Below, piece after piece: positions 1 through 7,619 of a DNA stretch of 64,000 bases. The position numbers were made by a program, and so were the translations under genes. The DNA comes from JAXLSZ01 sp046330315 (GTDB lineage: Bacteria; Actinomycetota; Thermoleophilia; Solirubrobacterales; 70-9). Position 1 is the stretch's first letter; each line of letters begins with the position of its first letter. The DNA lies in the NCBI GenBank assembly GCA_046330315.1, contig JAXLSZ010000008.1, positions 124,001 through 188,000 on the forward strand, in the 5' to 3' direction. The notes beneath the pieces are model-generated. The model worked only from the letters and a program-made list of their open reading frames with translations. It searched no databases and was not told the origin of the DNA.

Positions 1-1106
1 GCCGCCGCCTCGGCCTCAGCGCCCGGCATCAGGTGGCCGTAAAGGTCGAAGGTGACCTTGATCGAGCTATGGCCCATGTAGGCCGAGAGGGCCTTTGCGT
101 TGACCCCCGCCGCAACCATGAACGAGGCGTAGGTGTGACGGGCCTGATGCAGCCGCAGCCGCACGGTCAGCCCGGCAGCCTCCCAGGCAGCGTCGGCCCG
201 CCGGTAGATCGTCACCGCATGGAAGGGCTCACCGCCCAGCCCGAAAACGAGATCGTCTTCGGTGGCGTCGGGGCGATCCAGGCGCAGGTCGAGAAGCGCG
301 TCGCGCAGCACCCCCGGCACCGGCACCCGCCGCCGCGAGGACGCCGTCTTCGGCTCGATCACCCCCACCCGCTGATCCCAGGACTCGCGCACCTCCATAG
401 TCCCGCCCGCGAGGTCAGCAGCTCCCCACCGCAGCGCCCGCAGCTCCCCGTAGCGCAGGCCCGCGTAGAGGGCCGTCGCCCAGATGGGCCGGTCCTCGGA
501 GGGGGCGACGGCCAACAGCCGGGCGGCCAAATCGGGAGCGACGATCTGAACCTCCTTCGGCCGGGGTGCAGGTAGCTCCAGATCGCGGGTCGGGTTCACC
601 GGCAACCCCTCCCGTGACTTCGCCCGCCGGTAGATCGCCTGTAGGGGCTTGATCGAGTTGCGGATCGTCGAGGCCGGGGTCCCCTCCCCCTGCCAGCGGT
701 CAACCAGGGCCTGAAGGTCGGCGGTGCTGACGGCTCTGAGCTTCGCCCCGCCGATCTCGGGCAGGACCCTGTCGTTGAGGGCCTGCTCGTAGCCGCGCAG
801 GGTCGAGGGCTTGAACCGCTGGCCCGAGCGGTTGCGTATCTCCCCCGCCTTAGCTCCGCGCAACCAGTCTTCGGCAGCCGTGCGGACGGTCTTCTGCGCC
901 GGTGTTCGCAGCGCCCCCTGGTCGATCTGCCGCTTGGCGTCGGCCCGCCAGGAGGCAGCCTCGGCGTGGGAGCGGAAGGTGCGGCGAATCTTGTCGTCGT
1001 CCTTCGGGGAGAAGACCGAGGCCTCGTAGGAGGGCGTGCAGGTGCAGCCGCCCCCCTTGTGGGATCGGCAGAGGCGGGTGTGGCGCTTGCGGATGCCGGT
1101 CGCCAT
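1..1106 (-). CDS. Tyrosine-type site-specific integrase (C-terminal end cut by window)
   Basis: This is a phage-type integrase that would catalyse recombination between the element and its tRNA-Cys target. The 368 visible codons show an N-terminal zinc/arm-type region with a CRSHKGGGCTC-like cluster, a SAM-like core-binding domain near residues 70-160, and a catalytic domain with Arg218 (YAGLRYGEL), His320 and Arg323 (HQARHTY), and the nucleophile Tyr356 (FDLYGHLM). All key residues lie inside the window, so only the extreme C-terminus is missing. The ATG overlaps the upstream gene's TGA by one base (TGATG), which indicates translational coupling. Confidence 0.93.
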   Translation of the reverse strand, partial: MATGIRKRHTRLCRSHKGGGCTCTPSYEASVFSPKDDDKIRRTFRSHAEAASWRADAKRQIDQGALRTPAQKTVRTAAEDWLRGAKAGEIRNRSGQRFKPSTLRGYEQALNDRVLPEIGGAKLRAVSTADLQALVDRWQGEGTPASTIRNSIKPLQAIYRRAKSREGLPVNPTRDLELPAPRPKEVQIVAPDLAARLLAVAPSEDRPIWATALYAGLRYGELRALRWGAADLAGGTMEVRESWDQRVGVIEPKTASSRRRVPVPGVLRDALLDLRLDRPDATEDDLVFGLGGEPFHAVTIYRRADAAWEAAGLTVRLRLHQARHTYASFMVAAGVNAKALSAYMGHSSIKVTFDLYGHLMPGAEAEAA

Positions 1107-1474
1107 CACTTGCCCCCTTCGGTCGCCTTCACCCCGGCGCGGGCGAGCATCGCGATCACGGCGTCAGCCTCGGCCTCGATGCGTTCCTCGTCACCGGCAT
1201 CGGGCGGCAGGGCCGCAGCGGCGTCGGCCAGGGCATCGCTTACCTGGTCGCGGAGAACCTCGTAGTCGAGCATCACGTTGGTACGTTGCGGTCGGGTCAA
1301 GGCTTCCTCCTTGGCTCCGGGGGCGGGCCGTGTCAGCGGTGCCGCCCCGCGTTTCGCTTGCTCGGCCAAGGTAGGGAGATTGACCGCAGGTCGCCAGTCC
1401 TCGGCGTGCCGCTGCGCCCTACCCTCGGCGGTCCTGGCGGGCGTGGGTGCCCAGGCGGGTGAAGATGCCCGCAC
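1106..1474 (-). CDS. Small acidic protein encoded just upstream of integrase
   Basis: I do not recognise this protein of about 122 residues. The C-terminal 55 residues are clearly coding in style: a charged alpha-helical segment with DYEVLRDQVSDALADAAAAL and EERIEAEADAVIAML, ending one base into the integrase start. The GTG at 1474 follows GAGGG at good spacing. An alternative TTG at 1300 is preceded by GGAGGA five bases away and would give a 64-residue protein, which may be the real product. Its position beside int in a coupled pair suggests an accessory of recombination, but nothing in the sequence proves that. Confidence 0.45.
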   Translation of the reverse strand: MRASSPAWAPTPARTAEGRAQRHAEDWRPAVNLPTLAEQAKRGAAPLTRPAPGAKEEALTRPQRTNVMLDYEVLRDQVSDALADAAAALPPDAGDEERIEAEADAVIAMLARAGVKATEGGK

Positions 1475-1481
1475 GGTGCCC

Positions 1482-1727
1482 TCAGCCCCCCAGACGCGGT
1501 GTCGTCGCGCCCATGTCGGCAGTGTGCTCCCGGTAGCTCCACCCGCCCCCGGCCCGGTAAGAAGATCCGCTCTCGGCGGCGTAGCTTGCAGGCCCCCCGG
1601 CCCCGTAGCTGTGGTCCCGCACGGCCGCATAGGCCCGGCGCTCCCCGGCCCCGGCGTAGCCCCAGGCCCAGGCCTTGCCCGCAAGCCGCAAGGTTCCCGT
1701 TGGATTGTCTGTGTAGGTCAGGGCCAC
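1482..1727 (-). CDS. Small Tyr/Gly/Ala-rich protein of the element
   Basis: An 81-codon reading frame starts at GTG 1727, overlapping the end of the preceding minus-strand frame by ten bases. The product is rich in aromatic residues and glycine (AWAWGYAGAGERRAYAAV, SSYRAGGGWSYRE), without a signal peptide or a domain I recognise. It sits in the same strand and order as the other element genes, seven bases before the next one. Coding status rests only on spacing and composition, so it may not be a real gene. Confidence 0.33.
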   Translation of the reverse strand: MALTYTDNPTGTLRLAGKAWAWGYAGAGERRAYAAVRDHSYGAGGPASYAAESGSSYRAGGGWSYREHTADMGATTPRLGG

Positions 1728-1900
1728 CGCACCAACCCCCGGACGAGCGCCCCGAACGCCAGGTAGCCGAGTAGCCAGGCACGGTCGCCCAAGGAGCGGC
1801 GTGCCCCGGCGGCCCGAACCCTTACCGCCGGGACTCTCGCCGTCCCCCGAAGGGTTCGGCCGTGGGCACCCTTGCAGCGCCCTCCTTCGGGAAGCCTCAT
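1718..1900 (-). CDS. Putative single-helix membrane peptide
   Basis: A 60-codon frame has a basic N-terminal half and ends with one hydrophobic helix (AWLLGYLAFGALVRGLV). It overlaps the next minus-strand frame by ten bases, as other genes in this element do. The ATG has no clear ribosome-binding site, and an internal GTG could be used instead. There is no recognised family. It may be a small membrane protein or a chance frame. Confidence 0.28.
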   Translation of the reverse strand: MRLPEGGRCKGAHGRTLRGTARVPAVRVRAAGARRSLGDRAWLLGYLAFGALVRGLVRWP

Positions 1901-1935
1901 CGCCGCAGGCGCTCATAGAGGTAGGCTGACGCTGG

Positions 1936-2301
1936 ATGCGCAGTCTCGTGTTGATGCTGTTGGTCGCGCTCGTTGCCTTGGTGGCAGCTGGATCGTCCAG
2001 CGCCAGAACCATCGGGGGCGGTTGCCCGCGGGTGGGCAAGCTCACCTGGATCAAGCACCCGAGGGGCGCGATTCCGGCCGCGAAAGAGGCTTACGGTTCC
2101 CCTACTCGGGTCTTGGAAGTGAAACGCGGTAGCCGCAGCGGATACGCCCCATCGGCGCGGGCGGAGTGTGGTCGCGCCGTAGTGCGGAAGTCGGTCTACG
2201 TCGTGGTCCATCCGATCGGCATTCGGTGCGCGGCCTGCAACCTGCACGCCTTCGTCGTGCACTACCGCAGCGGTCAATGGCGGGTTTGGGAGGGGTACTA
2301 G
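1936..2301 (+). CDS. Small secreted protein, cargo block gene 1
   Basis: This 121-residue protein has a classic Sec signal peptide: MRSL, then a hydrophobic core LVLMLLVALVALVAAG and cleavage near SSSA. The mature part is basic, with four cysteines (GGGCPR, AECGRA and a CAAC pair), so disulfides are plausible. I recognise no domain. It is transcribed opposite to the flanking element genes and is followed immediately, with no gap, by a second signal-peptide protein. This is a cargo-like arrangement. Function is unknown. Confidence 0.65.
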   Translation: MRSLVLMLLVALVALVAAGSSSARTIGGGCPRVGKLTWIKHPRGAIPAAKEAYGSPTRVLEVKRGSRSGYAPSARAECGRAVVRKSVYVVVHPIGIRCAACNLHAFVVHYRSGQWRVWEGY

Positions 2302-2664
2302 ATGAAGGTATCTAGCGGGCTTGCGATCCCAGGATCGAGAGCCTGGGTCCTCTTCGCCCTCGTGGCGGCGCTCGCATGTTTGGGAGCGGTGAGTTCTTCC
2401 CACGCCGCCGCTGCGAAGGTCCACCACTGTCCGAACCGCCACTTCCCGAACGCGACTCACATCGCATCGTCGGTTTCGTGCGGCACAGCGAAGAAGCTCG
2501 CCAAACGGGTGATTCTTGATCTCTACTGCTTCGACGTGTGCACCAAATCGGCCGGTCATCGGCGATGGACGTGTCGACACGCGCGGTTGTTTGCGCTTGC
2601 GAGGGGGATGCCGCCCTGGGGGTTCCATCCGACCCAACCACGATGCTTATCGGTCCGATGCTGA
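2302..2664 (+). CDS. Small secreted cysteine-rich protein, cargo block gene 2
   Basis: This 120-residue protein starts on the base after the previous stop. A hydrophobic segment near residues 14-36 (AWVLFALVAALACLGAV) looks like a signal peptide with cleavage after SSSHA. The mature chain has seven cysteines and several histidines (HHC, LYCFDVC, WTCRHAR, PRCLSVRC), consistent with a disulfide-bonded or metal-binding secreted domain. No family is recognised. It overlaps the start of the next gene by about 22 bases, so the three genes are probably one transcript. Confidence 0.6.
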   Translation: MKVSSGLAIPGSRAWVLFALVAALACLGAVSSSHAAAAKVHHCPNRHFPNATHIASSVSCGTAKKLAKRVILDLYCFDVCTKSAGHRRWTCRHARLFALARGMPPWGFHPTQPRCLSVRC

Positions 2665-3158
2665 CCTCTGTCCTCGGCGCGCTCGGAGCGGTCGCCACCC
2701 TCGTCGTCCTGATTGCCTCGGTGCCCCGCCGCATCCGGCGCAACGACCAGGCGATCCGAGACCGCGACGATGACCTGGCCAGGTGGATCGAGGACGACCG
2801 CCAGGATTACCGCCGCGAGCTGATCCGCATCATCATCGGGAAGCAGAACGGGACGATCCAGCCCCGCTATGCCGACAGCCAGCACGAGGCGGCCCGCAAG
2901 CAGGTTCTCCGCCGCTACGAGAACGAGGCGCGGGCAGCCGAGCGGCTCCGATCGGACCTTGCGCTGACCGAACACTGGCCGCACCGCCTCGTCAGGTGGG
3001 CGCTGGGCAGGCCGATGCCGGAGCTGACCGCCCCGAAGACGCACGCGGAGACGATCAAGCAGTGGCGAACCCCCGCAGCCGACATCACCTCGGTCCCGCC
3101 CTCGGCGATGCTCCCGGCGCAGTACCCGACGGCGACCAGCGCCTTCCCTCAGCAGTAA
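2643..3158 (+). CDS. Membrane-anchored coiled-coil protein, cargo block gene 3
   Basis: Taking ATG 2643, the product has 171 residues: an N-terminal transmembrane helix (LTSVLGALGAVATLVVLIAS), a basic stop-transfer stretch (RRIRRN), then a long charged region predicted to be helical. The tail is proline/alanine-rich. An ATG at 2658 is an alternative start. The topology suggests one membrane anchor with a cytoplasmic coil. There is no recognised family. It lies in the same direction as, and overlaps, the two secreted-protein genes. Confidence 0.6.
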   Translation: MLIGPMLTSVLGALGAVATLVVLIASVPRRIRRNDQAIRDRDDDLARWIEDDRQDYRRELIRIIIGKQNGTIQPRYADSQHEAARKQVLRRYENEARAAERLRSDLALTEHWPHRLVRWALGRPMPELTAPKTHAETIKQWRTPAADITSVPPSAMLPAQYPTATSAFPQQ

Positions 3159-3166
3159 CCCTCGGC

Positions 3167-3808
3167 TCACGCTGCGGCCCCCTCCCTGCGCCACGTCCGC
3201 TGATCCCGCGTCACCGGCTGCTCGCCCTCGGGTGACAGCGCGGCGTCGAGCGCACCGATCAGCTCGGCCACCCGGTAAGGATCGCCGGAGGGCTTCAGCA
3301 GCGCGGTGTCCTCGCGGGCTACCTTCGCGCCGTAGCCCCGGCCGGGCTCGCGCAGCCAGAAGCGCAGCGAACGCAGGCGGTTCACCTCGGCTAGGTGAGA
3401 GATCAGCGCGGCTACGTCCTCGCGGCAGCGCTCGCGGGCCTCGGTGATCTGCCCATCTAGGTCTGCTCCCAACTTGCCGCTGTGCTGGCTGATCGCGTCG
3501 AGCAGCTCTGCCTGGGTTTCGGCGGCGGCGATGTCGCAGGCCTCGGCCTCGCGTAGGGCGCTGGCAACCTCACGGTTGGCCTCCTCCTCGGCCCGCTGGC
3601 CGGGGTCGGCCTTGCCCGCCTTCTTGGCGGCGGCCAGGGCCAGGCGGTCCTGCTCGCGGGCGCGTTCGGCGTTCTCGCGGGCGGCAACCAGCGCCGCGTC
3701 GGCATCGGCGTAGCCGGTCTCCATCTTCCGGTAGGCGCGTAGGGCCTTGTCGATCTCGGGGTTCCCGGTCTTCTCTGGGATCGGGAGCCGGGGTTCACGT
3801 CGGGTCAT
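3167..3808 (-). CDS. Coiled-coil protein of the element
   Basis: This is a 213-residue, strongly alpha-helical, charged protein. From about residue 20 to 150 it has heptad-like runs rich in Ala, Glu and Arg (AYRKMETGYADADAALVA, RLALAAAKKAGKADPG). It has no signal peptide or membrane segment. The C-terminal part (FWLREPGRGYGAKVARED) looks globular. Its start overlaps the stop of the preceding gene by four bases (ATGA). I do not recognise it; a structural or DNA-associated role is possible but unproven. Confidence 0.65.
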   Translation of the reverse strand: MTRREPRLPIPEKTGNPEIDKALRAYRKMETGYADADAALVAARENAERAREQDRLALAAAKKAGKADPGQRAEEEANREVASALREAEACDIAAAETQAELLDAISQHSGKLGADLDGQITEARERCREDVAALISHLAEVNRLRSLRFWLREPGRGYGAKVAREDTALLKPSGDPYRVAELIGALDAALSPEGEQPVTRDQRTWRREGAAA

Positions 3809-4053
3809 TCGTCTTCCTCCTGTCGGTTGGTGGTTGCTCGGTCGATCAGCGCAGCCAGCCGCGCCCGCTCGCGCTCGGAGCGCGGCGAGGCGTGAAGCTG
3901 CTCGGGGGTCAGGTAGGGCTGGCCGAGGTCCCCTGCCGCCCCGCGAGAGAGGTCGAGGAGATCAACCAGGGCCTCGGTGCGGTCAACGGCACGGGCGGCC
4001 TGCTCGCGGCACTCGGCAAGGCGGTCCTCGAAGTGGCGGATCACGTCCTTCAC
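3805..4053 (-). CDS. Small helical protein
   Basis: GTG 4053 is preceded by AGGTGAGG and overlaps the stop of the upstream scaffold-like frame (GTGA). The 82-residue product is charged and helical (HFEDRLAECREQAARAVD) and ends RATTNRQEEDE. The reading frame stays open upstream to 4317, but that extension belongs to the middle segment of the frameshifted neighbour. There is no recognised family. It is coupled to the downstream coiled-coil gene by a four-base overlap. Confidence 0.5.
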   Translation of the reverse strand: MKDVIRHFEDRLAECREQAARAVDRTEALVDLLDLSRGAAGDLGQPYLTPEQLHASPRSERERARLAALIDRATTNRQEEDE

Positions 4054-4484
4054 CGCCTCACCTCGCCGGGGTGGCTCGCGATCCGGTCGAAGGCGGAGGC
4101 CTCGTCTGCCATGCGCATCTGCGCCTCGGTCCGCCGCCCCCGGATCAGGGCATCCATGCCCGGCGGCTCCGGGTGGCGGCCCCTCGCGTGCCCCGCCGTC
4201 GAAGGAGGTGTGCCGGGGCTCGTCGTCGGCCGGTGGCGGCGGTGCCCCGGTTGCCCTGTGTCGGATCAGGTCGTCAAGCGCCGCCGATCCATCGGGTGAG
4301 CCGCGCAGCTTCGCCACCGCCCCCGCGAGCCGCTCGGCATCGGCAGCCAGCTCCTCGGGGGTATTGCCTTCTAGGCGCTCAGCAAGTGCCGGGTCAAGGC
4401 CCGCAGCCAGGGCGGCGCGGGTGCGGGGGTCAGGGGGATGCGCCCGGCGCGGCGGCGGATCTCATCGTCAAGGGTGTCGGTCAC
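4050..4484 (-). pseudogene. Scaffold-like phage protein gene with two compensating frameshifts
   Basis: The gene starts at GTG 4484 with GGAGG seven bases upstream (VTDTLDDEIRRRAGRIPLTP). The similarity then continues in a different frame from about 4445 (AALAAGLDPALAERLEGN, TPEELAADAERLAG) to about 4200 (HTSFDGGA), and returns to the original frame for PPGMDALIRGRRTEAQMRMA and its stop at 4050. The pieces together resemble, from memory, the scaffold-like proteins encoded beside HK97-type phage capsid genes. Start and stop are in the same frame, so the two shifts cancel. Sequencing error, decay and slippage are all possible explanations. Confidence 0.55.
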
Positions 4485-4725
4485 GGGTGGGCCTCCATTC
4501 GTCGTGGTGGGGATCGGGCGGGCGCAGCGCCCAGCAGCGCGGGAGCAGCCCGTCGTCCTCGGGGGCACTCAGCAGCAGCGGGCGCTCGCACTCGCAGGGC
4601 GGCACCGGCAGCGGGCGCTGGGGCACGGGGTGCCACCCGCAGCCGTGGTCGAGATTGGCCTGGCGCTGACAGGTGCCCCCGTCGGCAAGCGGGTGGCCGC
4701 AGATCGTCCAGGTCTGCTCGGTCAC
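4468..4725 (-). CDS. Small zinc-motif protein
   Basis: GTG 4725 overlaps the stop of the HTH gene (GTGA). The 85-residue product has a cysteine/histidine cluster near its N-terminus: CGHPLADGGTC, then DHGCGWH, a plausible zinc-binding knuckle. A second pair is present in PPCECER. The C-terminal half is low-complexity and Pro/Arg-rich. It overlaps the start of the scaffold-like gene by 17 bases. Such small zinc proteins are common in actinobacterial phages, but no specific role can be given. Confidence 0.55.
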   Translation of the reverse strand: MTEQTWTICGHPLADGGTCQRQANLDHGCGWHPVPQRPLPVPPCECERPLLLSAPEDDGLLPRCWALRPPDPHHDEWRPTRDRHP

Positions 4726-4925
4726 TTCTCGGCCCCTAGGGTTGCCGTCGCGTTCTGCTCGACCCAGCGGTCTAGCTCGGCGGCGGGCACGAGGCAGAGC
4801 CTCCCCTTGCGGATTAACTTGACCTCCCCCTGCACGTATCGCTCGAAAGAGTCGAGGCTCATCCCGAGGGAGGCAGCAGCCTCGGATCGGGTAAGGGCGA
4901 ATCGAGGGGTTTCGTTGGCCGTCAC
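4722..4925 (-). CDS. Excisionase-like helix-turn-helix protein
   Basis: This is a 67-residue protein with a winged HTH of the MerR/excisionase type: ALTRSEAAASLGMSLDSFER forms the helix-turn-helix, followed by a short wing (KLIRKGRLCLVPAAELDRW). This is the usual layout of small excisionase or AlpA-like regulators, which bind DNA near attachment sites or switch element transcription. It is linked by a four-base GTGA overlap to genes on both sides. Regulation of excision or replication is inferred from the family and the context. Confidence 0.72.
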   Translation of the reverse strand: MTANETPRFALTRSEAAASLGMSLDSFERYVQGEVKLIRKGRLCLVPAAELDRWVEQNATATLGAEK

Positions 4926-5164
4926 TTGCCCCCTCCGTTCCCGCCACGGGATTCGGTGGCGGGTGGTTGGCGGGAAGGTGGCGGCTTAGGCACAGACCCG
5001 CATCCGCCGGGGAGCCCGCATACGGCTACGGGGTGCGCGCTCCTAGGCGCACCCCCGTATGGCGGGCGGTGGCGGATGGTTGGCGGTAAGCGGCGGAATG
5101 GGGCGCTGACCCGCCAAACCGCCAACCCATATGTAGTGGCGGGTCGTGTGGCGGGAACGATCAT
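4922..5164 (-). CDS. Proline-rich small protein over a repeat-rich region
   Basis: ATG 5164 has an excellent ribosome-binding site (GGAGGGGG) and overlaps the stop of the replication gene (ATGA), so translation is likely. The 80-residue product is Pro/Arg/Gly-rich and has no domain. The DNA underneath is full of TGGCGG-type repeats and contains a long inverted repeat. The protein may therefore be secondary to a cis-acting function such as an origin. Confidence 0.4.
   Translation of the reverse strand: MIVPATRPATTYGLAVWRVSAPFRRLPPTIRHRPPYGGAPRSAHPVAVCGLPGGCGSVPKPPPSRQPPATESRGGNGGGK
4950..5160. repeat. TGGCGG-rich direct repeats with hairpin: candidate replication origin
   Basis: Many copies of TGGCGGG/TGGCGGT, including inverted ones (CCGCCAAACCGCCAACC at about 5111-5127), lie on both sides of an imperfect inverted repeat at 5019-5061. 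In that repeat CATACG pairs with CGTATG, and GGGGTGCGC pairs with GCGCACCCC, around an eight-base loop. The array sits directly downstream of the primase/helicase-like gene. Iteron-like repeats beside a replication gene are typical of plasmid and satellite origins. This function is inference. Confidence 0.4.
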
Positions 5165-6807
5165 CGGCCCCCTCCGAGCGCATAGGTGCCGCGCTTTGGG
5201 CGCTCCAACTGCCCATGCTCGACGCCATCCGTAAGCGCCCGCTCAAAGGTCCGGTCGCCGCCCTTGACTCCGACCGCCTCGGCGAGGGCCGCCTTGCGTA
5301 GCGGCTCGGCCTCGGTAACCAGCACCTCGCAAATGGCGTCGAGCATCTCGGCGGCCTTCTCGTCGGCCGAGGCAACCTCGCCCTCGTTGGTGATCGTGGC
5401 CTCCAGCAAGGCGCGGTCGTCGCGCAGCCGTGACGCGATCCGGATCACTTCGATCACCTCAGACCCGCCGTCGCGTAGCTTCCCGGTCGCCAGCGCGAAA
5501 CGACTCTCAAGGCGGTAGCCGCCGTCGAGCTGCTCCTCCTCAGTTCGGCCGCGCTTGGCCAGCATCAATTGGGCGTCGGCTTGCCCCACCCAGGCCCGCG
5601 CCCCCATTGTGGCGAAGGTCTGCTTCAGCCGCCCCCCCTCTTGCGGCTTCTTCTCGTGGAGCAGGAGCACGACTACAGCTCCGGTGTCTGCGGCCAGCGG
5701 GCGCAGGTGCTCGGTGTAGAGCCTGGCCACGGCGTCGTTGTCGTTGACCTCCGGGGCCGTGGCCGCGATGCCGGTGTCGATCACGACGACGTCCGCCCCC
5801 TGCTTGCCCAACTCCCAGCGCAGCCAGTCAGTCCAGTCGTCCTCGCCGAAGCGCACGCCGAGGCGATGAAAGCACCGGAGATAAGGCTCCCCCTGCGGCG
5901 TTAGCCCGAGCGCCCGGAACCGGGCGCGGGCGATGCGGACGGGGTTCTCCTCGTCGATGTAGATGGCGTGCCCGTAGCGGATGCTGAGGCCCTTGCCCAG
6001 CCATCGCTCGTGGCTCTCAGCTACTGCCACGGCCAGGGCTTGGGCAATGAACGATTTCGCCGATCCCGTGTCTCCGCACAGCGCCACGACCGTCCCTCGC
6101 TCAAGGCCGTCGGCGAGTAGGTCGGGTGGCTCCGGCTCTTTGCCCGTGTGCAGCGGCAGCGGTTTGCGGGCGGCCCAGCGGATGCCCGGATCGTCCTCGT
6201 CGCCATCGTCTCCGGCGGTAGCCAAGGGCTCGGCCGCCGCGTGGGCGTCCGCCAGCAGGCTGGCCAGCCACTCTCTGCGCTCGCGCTCGGCAACCAGGCA
6301 GTCGGAGAGGTCCTTGCCATCAGGAAGATCAACCAGCGCCACGCAGATGCCGTTCTCGCGCAGGGCCACCGCCACCTTCTCGGCGTAGGCCCGCCCGGCC
6401 TCGTCACCGTCGAAGGCCAGGTAGGCCTCCGTAATGCCCCGCTCCTTCAGGCTCGCGACGAGCCGATCCACGGGGAACCCGCAGCCGGGGATCGCTGCTA
6501 CGGAGAGGTCGCGATGATGGGGCAGCGGGGACGACGGGAGCGCGGAGGACGCCGCAAGGGCATCACTCTCCCCCTCGGTGATGAGGGCGTCGGACGCCTG
6601 GGAGTTGGTGCCGCCGAACCAGGCAAGCGCGAGCGGCTGCCCGACGGGCTGCGTCGTCTTCGCGGAGCCGCCGTTGAGGTCCCGGCGGCGGCCGCTCGGG
6701 AAGACGAGCGCCTCACCCTCGAAGCTGACCCCCTCGCGCTCGGCTACGGCAGGGTCGATGGCGTGCGCAGCGAGGTACTCAGCGACGGTTGGCCGCATGG
6801 CGCTCAT
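5161..6807 (-). CDS. TOPRIM + RepA-like AAA primase/helicase-type replication protein
   Basis: This is a 548-residue replication protein. The N-terminal region holds a TOPRIM fold: the catalytic glutamate is in LITEGESDAL (Glu80) and the metal-binding DxD is in LAFDGDEAGR (133-135). The C-terminal half is a RecA-like ATPase: Walker A GDTGSAKSF at 245-253, a probable Walker B hydrophobic strand DVVVIDT, and sensor-like VVLLLHEKKP. The final about 90 residues look like a winged-helix DNA-binding tail (ALAEAVGVKGGDRTFERAL). This architecture is typical of phage/plasmid primase-helicases that start replication of the element. It overlaps its neighbours on both sides by four bases. Confidence 0.85.
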   Translation of the reverse strand: MSAMRPTVAEYLAAHAIDPAVAEREGVSFEGEALVFPSGRRRDLNGGSAKTTQPVGQPLALAWFGGTNSQASDALITEGESDALAASSALPSSPLPHHRDLSVAAIPGCGFPVDRLVASLKERGITEAYLAFDGDEAGRAYAEKVAVALRENGICVALVDLPDGKDLSDCLVAERERREWLASLLADAHAAAEPLATAGDDGDEDDPGIRWAARKPLPLHTGKEPEPPDLLADGLERGTVVALCGDTGSAKSFIAQALAVAVAESHERWLGKGLSIRYGHAIYIDEENPVRIARARFRALGLTPQGEPYLRCFHRLGVRFGEDDWTDWLRWELGKQGADVVVIDTGIAATAPEVNDNDAVARLYTEHLRPLAADTGAVVVLLLHEKKPQEGGRLKQTFATMGARAWVGQADAQLMLAKRGRTEEEQLDGGYRLESRFALATGKLRDGGSEVIEVIRIASRLRDDRALLEATITNEGEVASADEKAAEMLDAICEVLVTEAEPLRKAALAEAVGVKGGDRTFERALTDGVEHGQLERPKRGTYALGGGR

Positions 6808-7307
6808 CGAGCACCACCTTGGCTATGAAGCAGACGCCGCCCGCTAGAAGGGGGCGGCTCGGAACCGCCGGGGTCGTCGCCGCTGTCGCCGCTGCGGGCT
6901 GACGAGCGGGTAGAGGCACTCCGGCGGCTTCCCTGGGTGCGAGCGTTGCGCGTAGGGCGCGGAGCGCGGCCCTGTGGCCGCCTCCCGCGATGTGCCCTCG
7001 CAGCCCGAAGGGAGGCCCGGAACGCGGGCAGATGAATCGGTTCTGCGCCCCCGCTGCCGCGTAGCGTGTGGTCCGAGGGGCTCCGTGCGGGCTGCTGTGG
7101 CACCCCCACCGGGTAGGTCGGGGCGAAGCCGTTGGCCCGGCACTCGTCAAGCTGAGCCCGGGTATCGGCGAGGAGCTGCTCGGCTCCCTTGACGCCGTGG
7201 GCTACGTGCTGCTCAAGGTTGGCGATCCCCTCGCGCAGGGAGGCTTCGATCTCGGCTGGGGTTGCGCCGGGCTCAAAGCCGGGGCAGCGAGTCAATGGCC
7301 GAGGCAT
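6804..7307 (-). CDS. Hypothetical element protein with an Arg-rich C-terminus
   Basis: ATG 7307 gives a 167-residue protein. Residues 1-70 look like a real globular domain (PAEIEASLREGIANLEQHV and GAEQLLADTRAQLDECRANG). The remainder is low-complexity Arg/Ser/Pro. In another frame the end of this region reads ICPRSGPPFGLRGHIAGG, which looks more like a phage zinc/DNA-binding tail, so a frameshift near 7050 is possible. The stop overlaps the replication gene start (ATGA). No family is assigned. Confidence 0.5.
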   Translation of the reverse strand: MPRPLTRCPGFEPGATPAEIEASLREGIANLEQHVAHGVKGAEQLLADTRAQLDECRANGFAPTYPVGVPQQPARSPSDHTLRGSGGAEPIHLPAFRASLRAARAHRGRRPQGRAPRPTRNARTQGSRRSASTRSSARSGDSGDDPGGSEPPPSSGRRLLHSQGGAR

Positions 7308-7619
7308 TTGCAGGTGTCCGCACGAACGGGCATTAGGCGATGAGCCATTCGTAGCGGATGACGGGGGCCGTGGCAACTCCCCAGACGCGGAACGGCCCCT
7401 GAGGGCCGTCCCTGCTCGTAGGTCGCCTAAAACCCCTGAGCGCGTTCCTGCACCCACACCGTACCCCTTACCTCCCCCCATCCCTCCGGTTGCACGCTGC
7501 TACCGGAAGGACCGCGCCGCCCGGCCCCGCACAGGCCCAGGGGTTACTAGGACACCAGCGGAGGCGCGAATGGCGGCCACGACCGCCCACAGCGGCCCGC
7601 ACGCCGCCGGGCAGCCCCC
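7308..7619. other. Gap between element genes, with a small hairpin
   Basis: No convincing gene is seen here. A perfect seven-base-pair hairpin (ACGGCCC, loop CTGA, GGGCCGT) lies at 7392-7409, about 210 bases after the stop of the preceding minus-strand gene. It has no T-run on either strand, so it is only a weak terminator or attenuator candidate. Confidence 0.35.

Noticed and set aside
7392..7409. Rho-independent terminator
   Set aside because: The hairpin is good but has no T-run on either strand and is about 210 bases from the stop.
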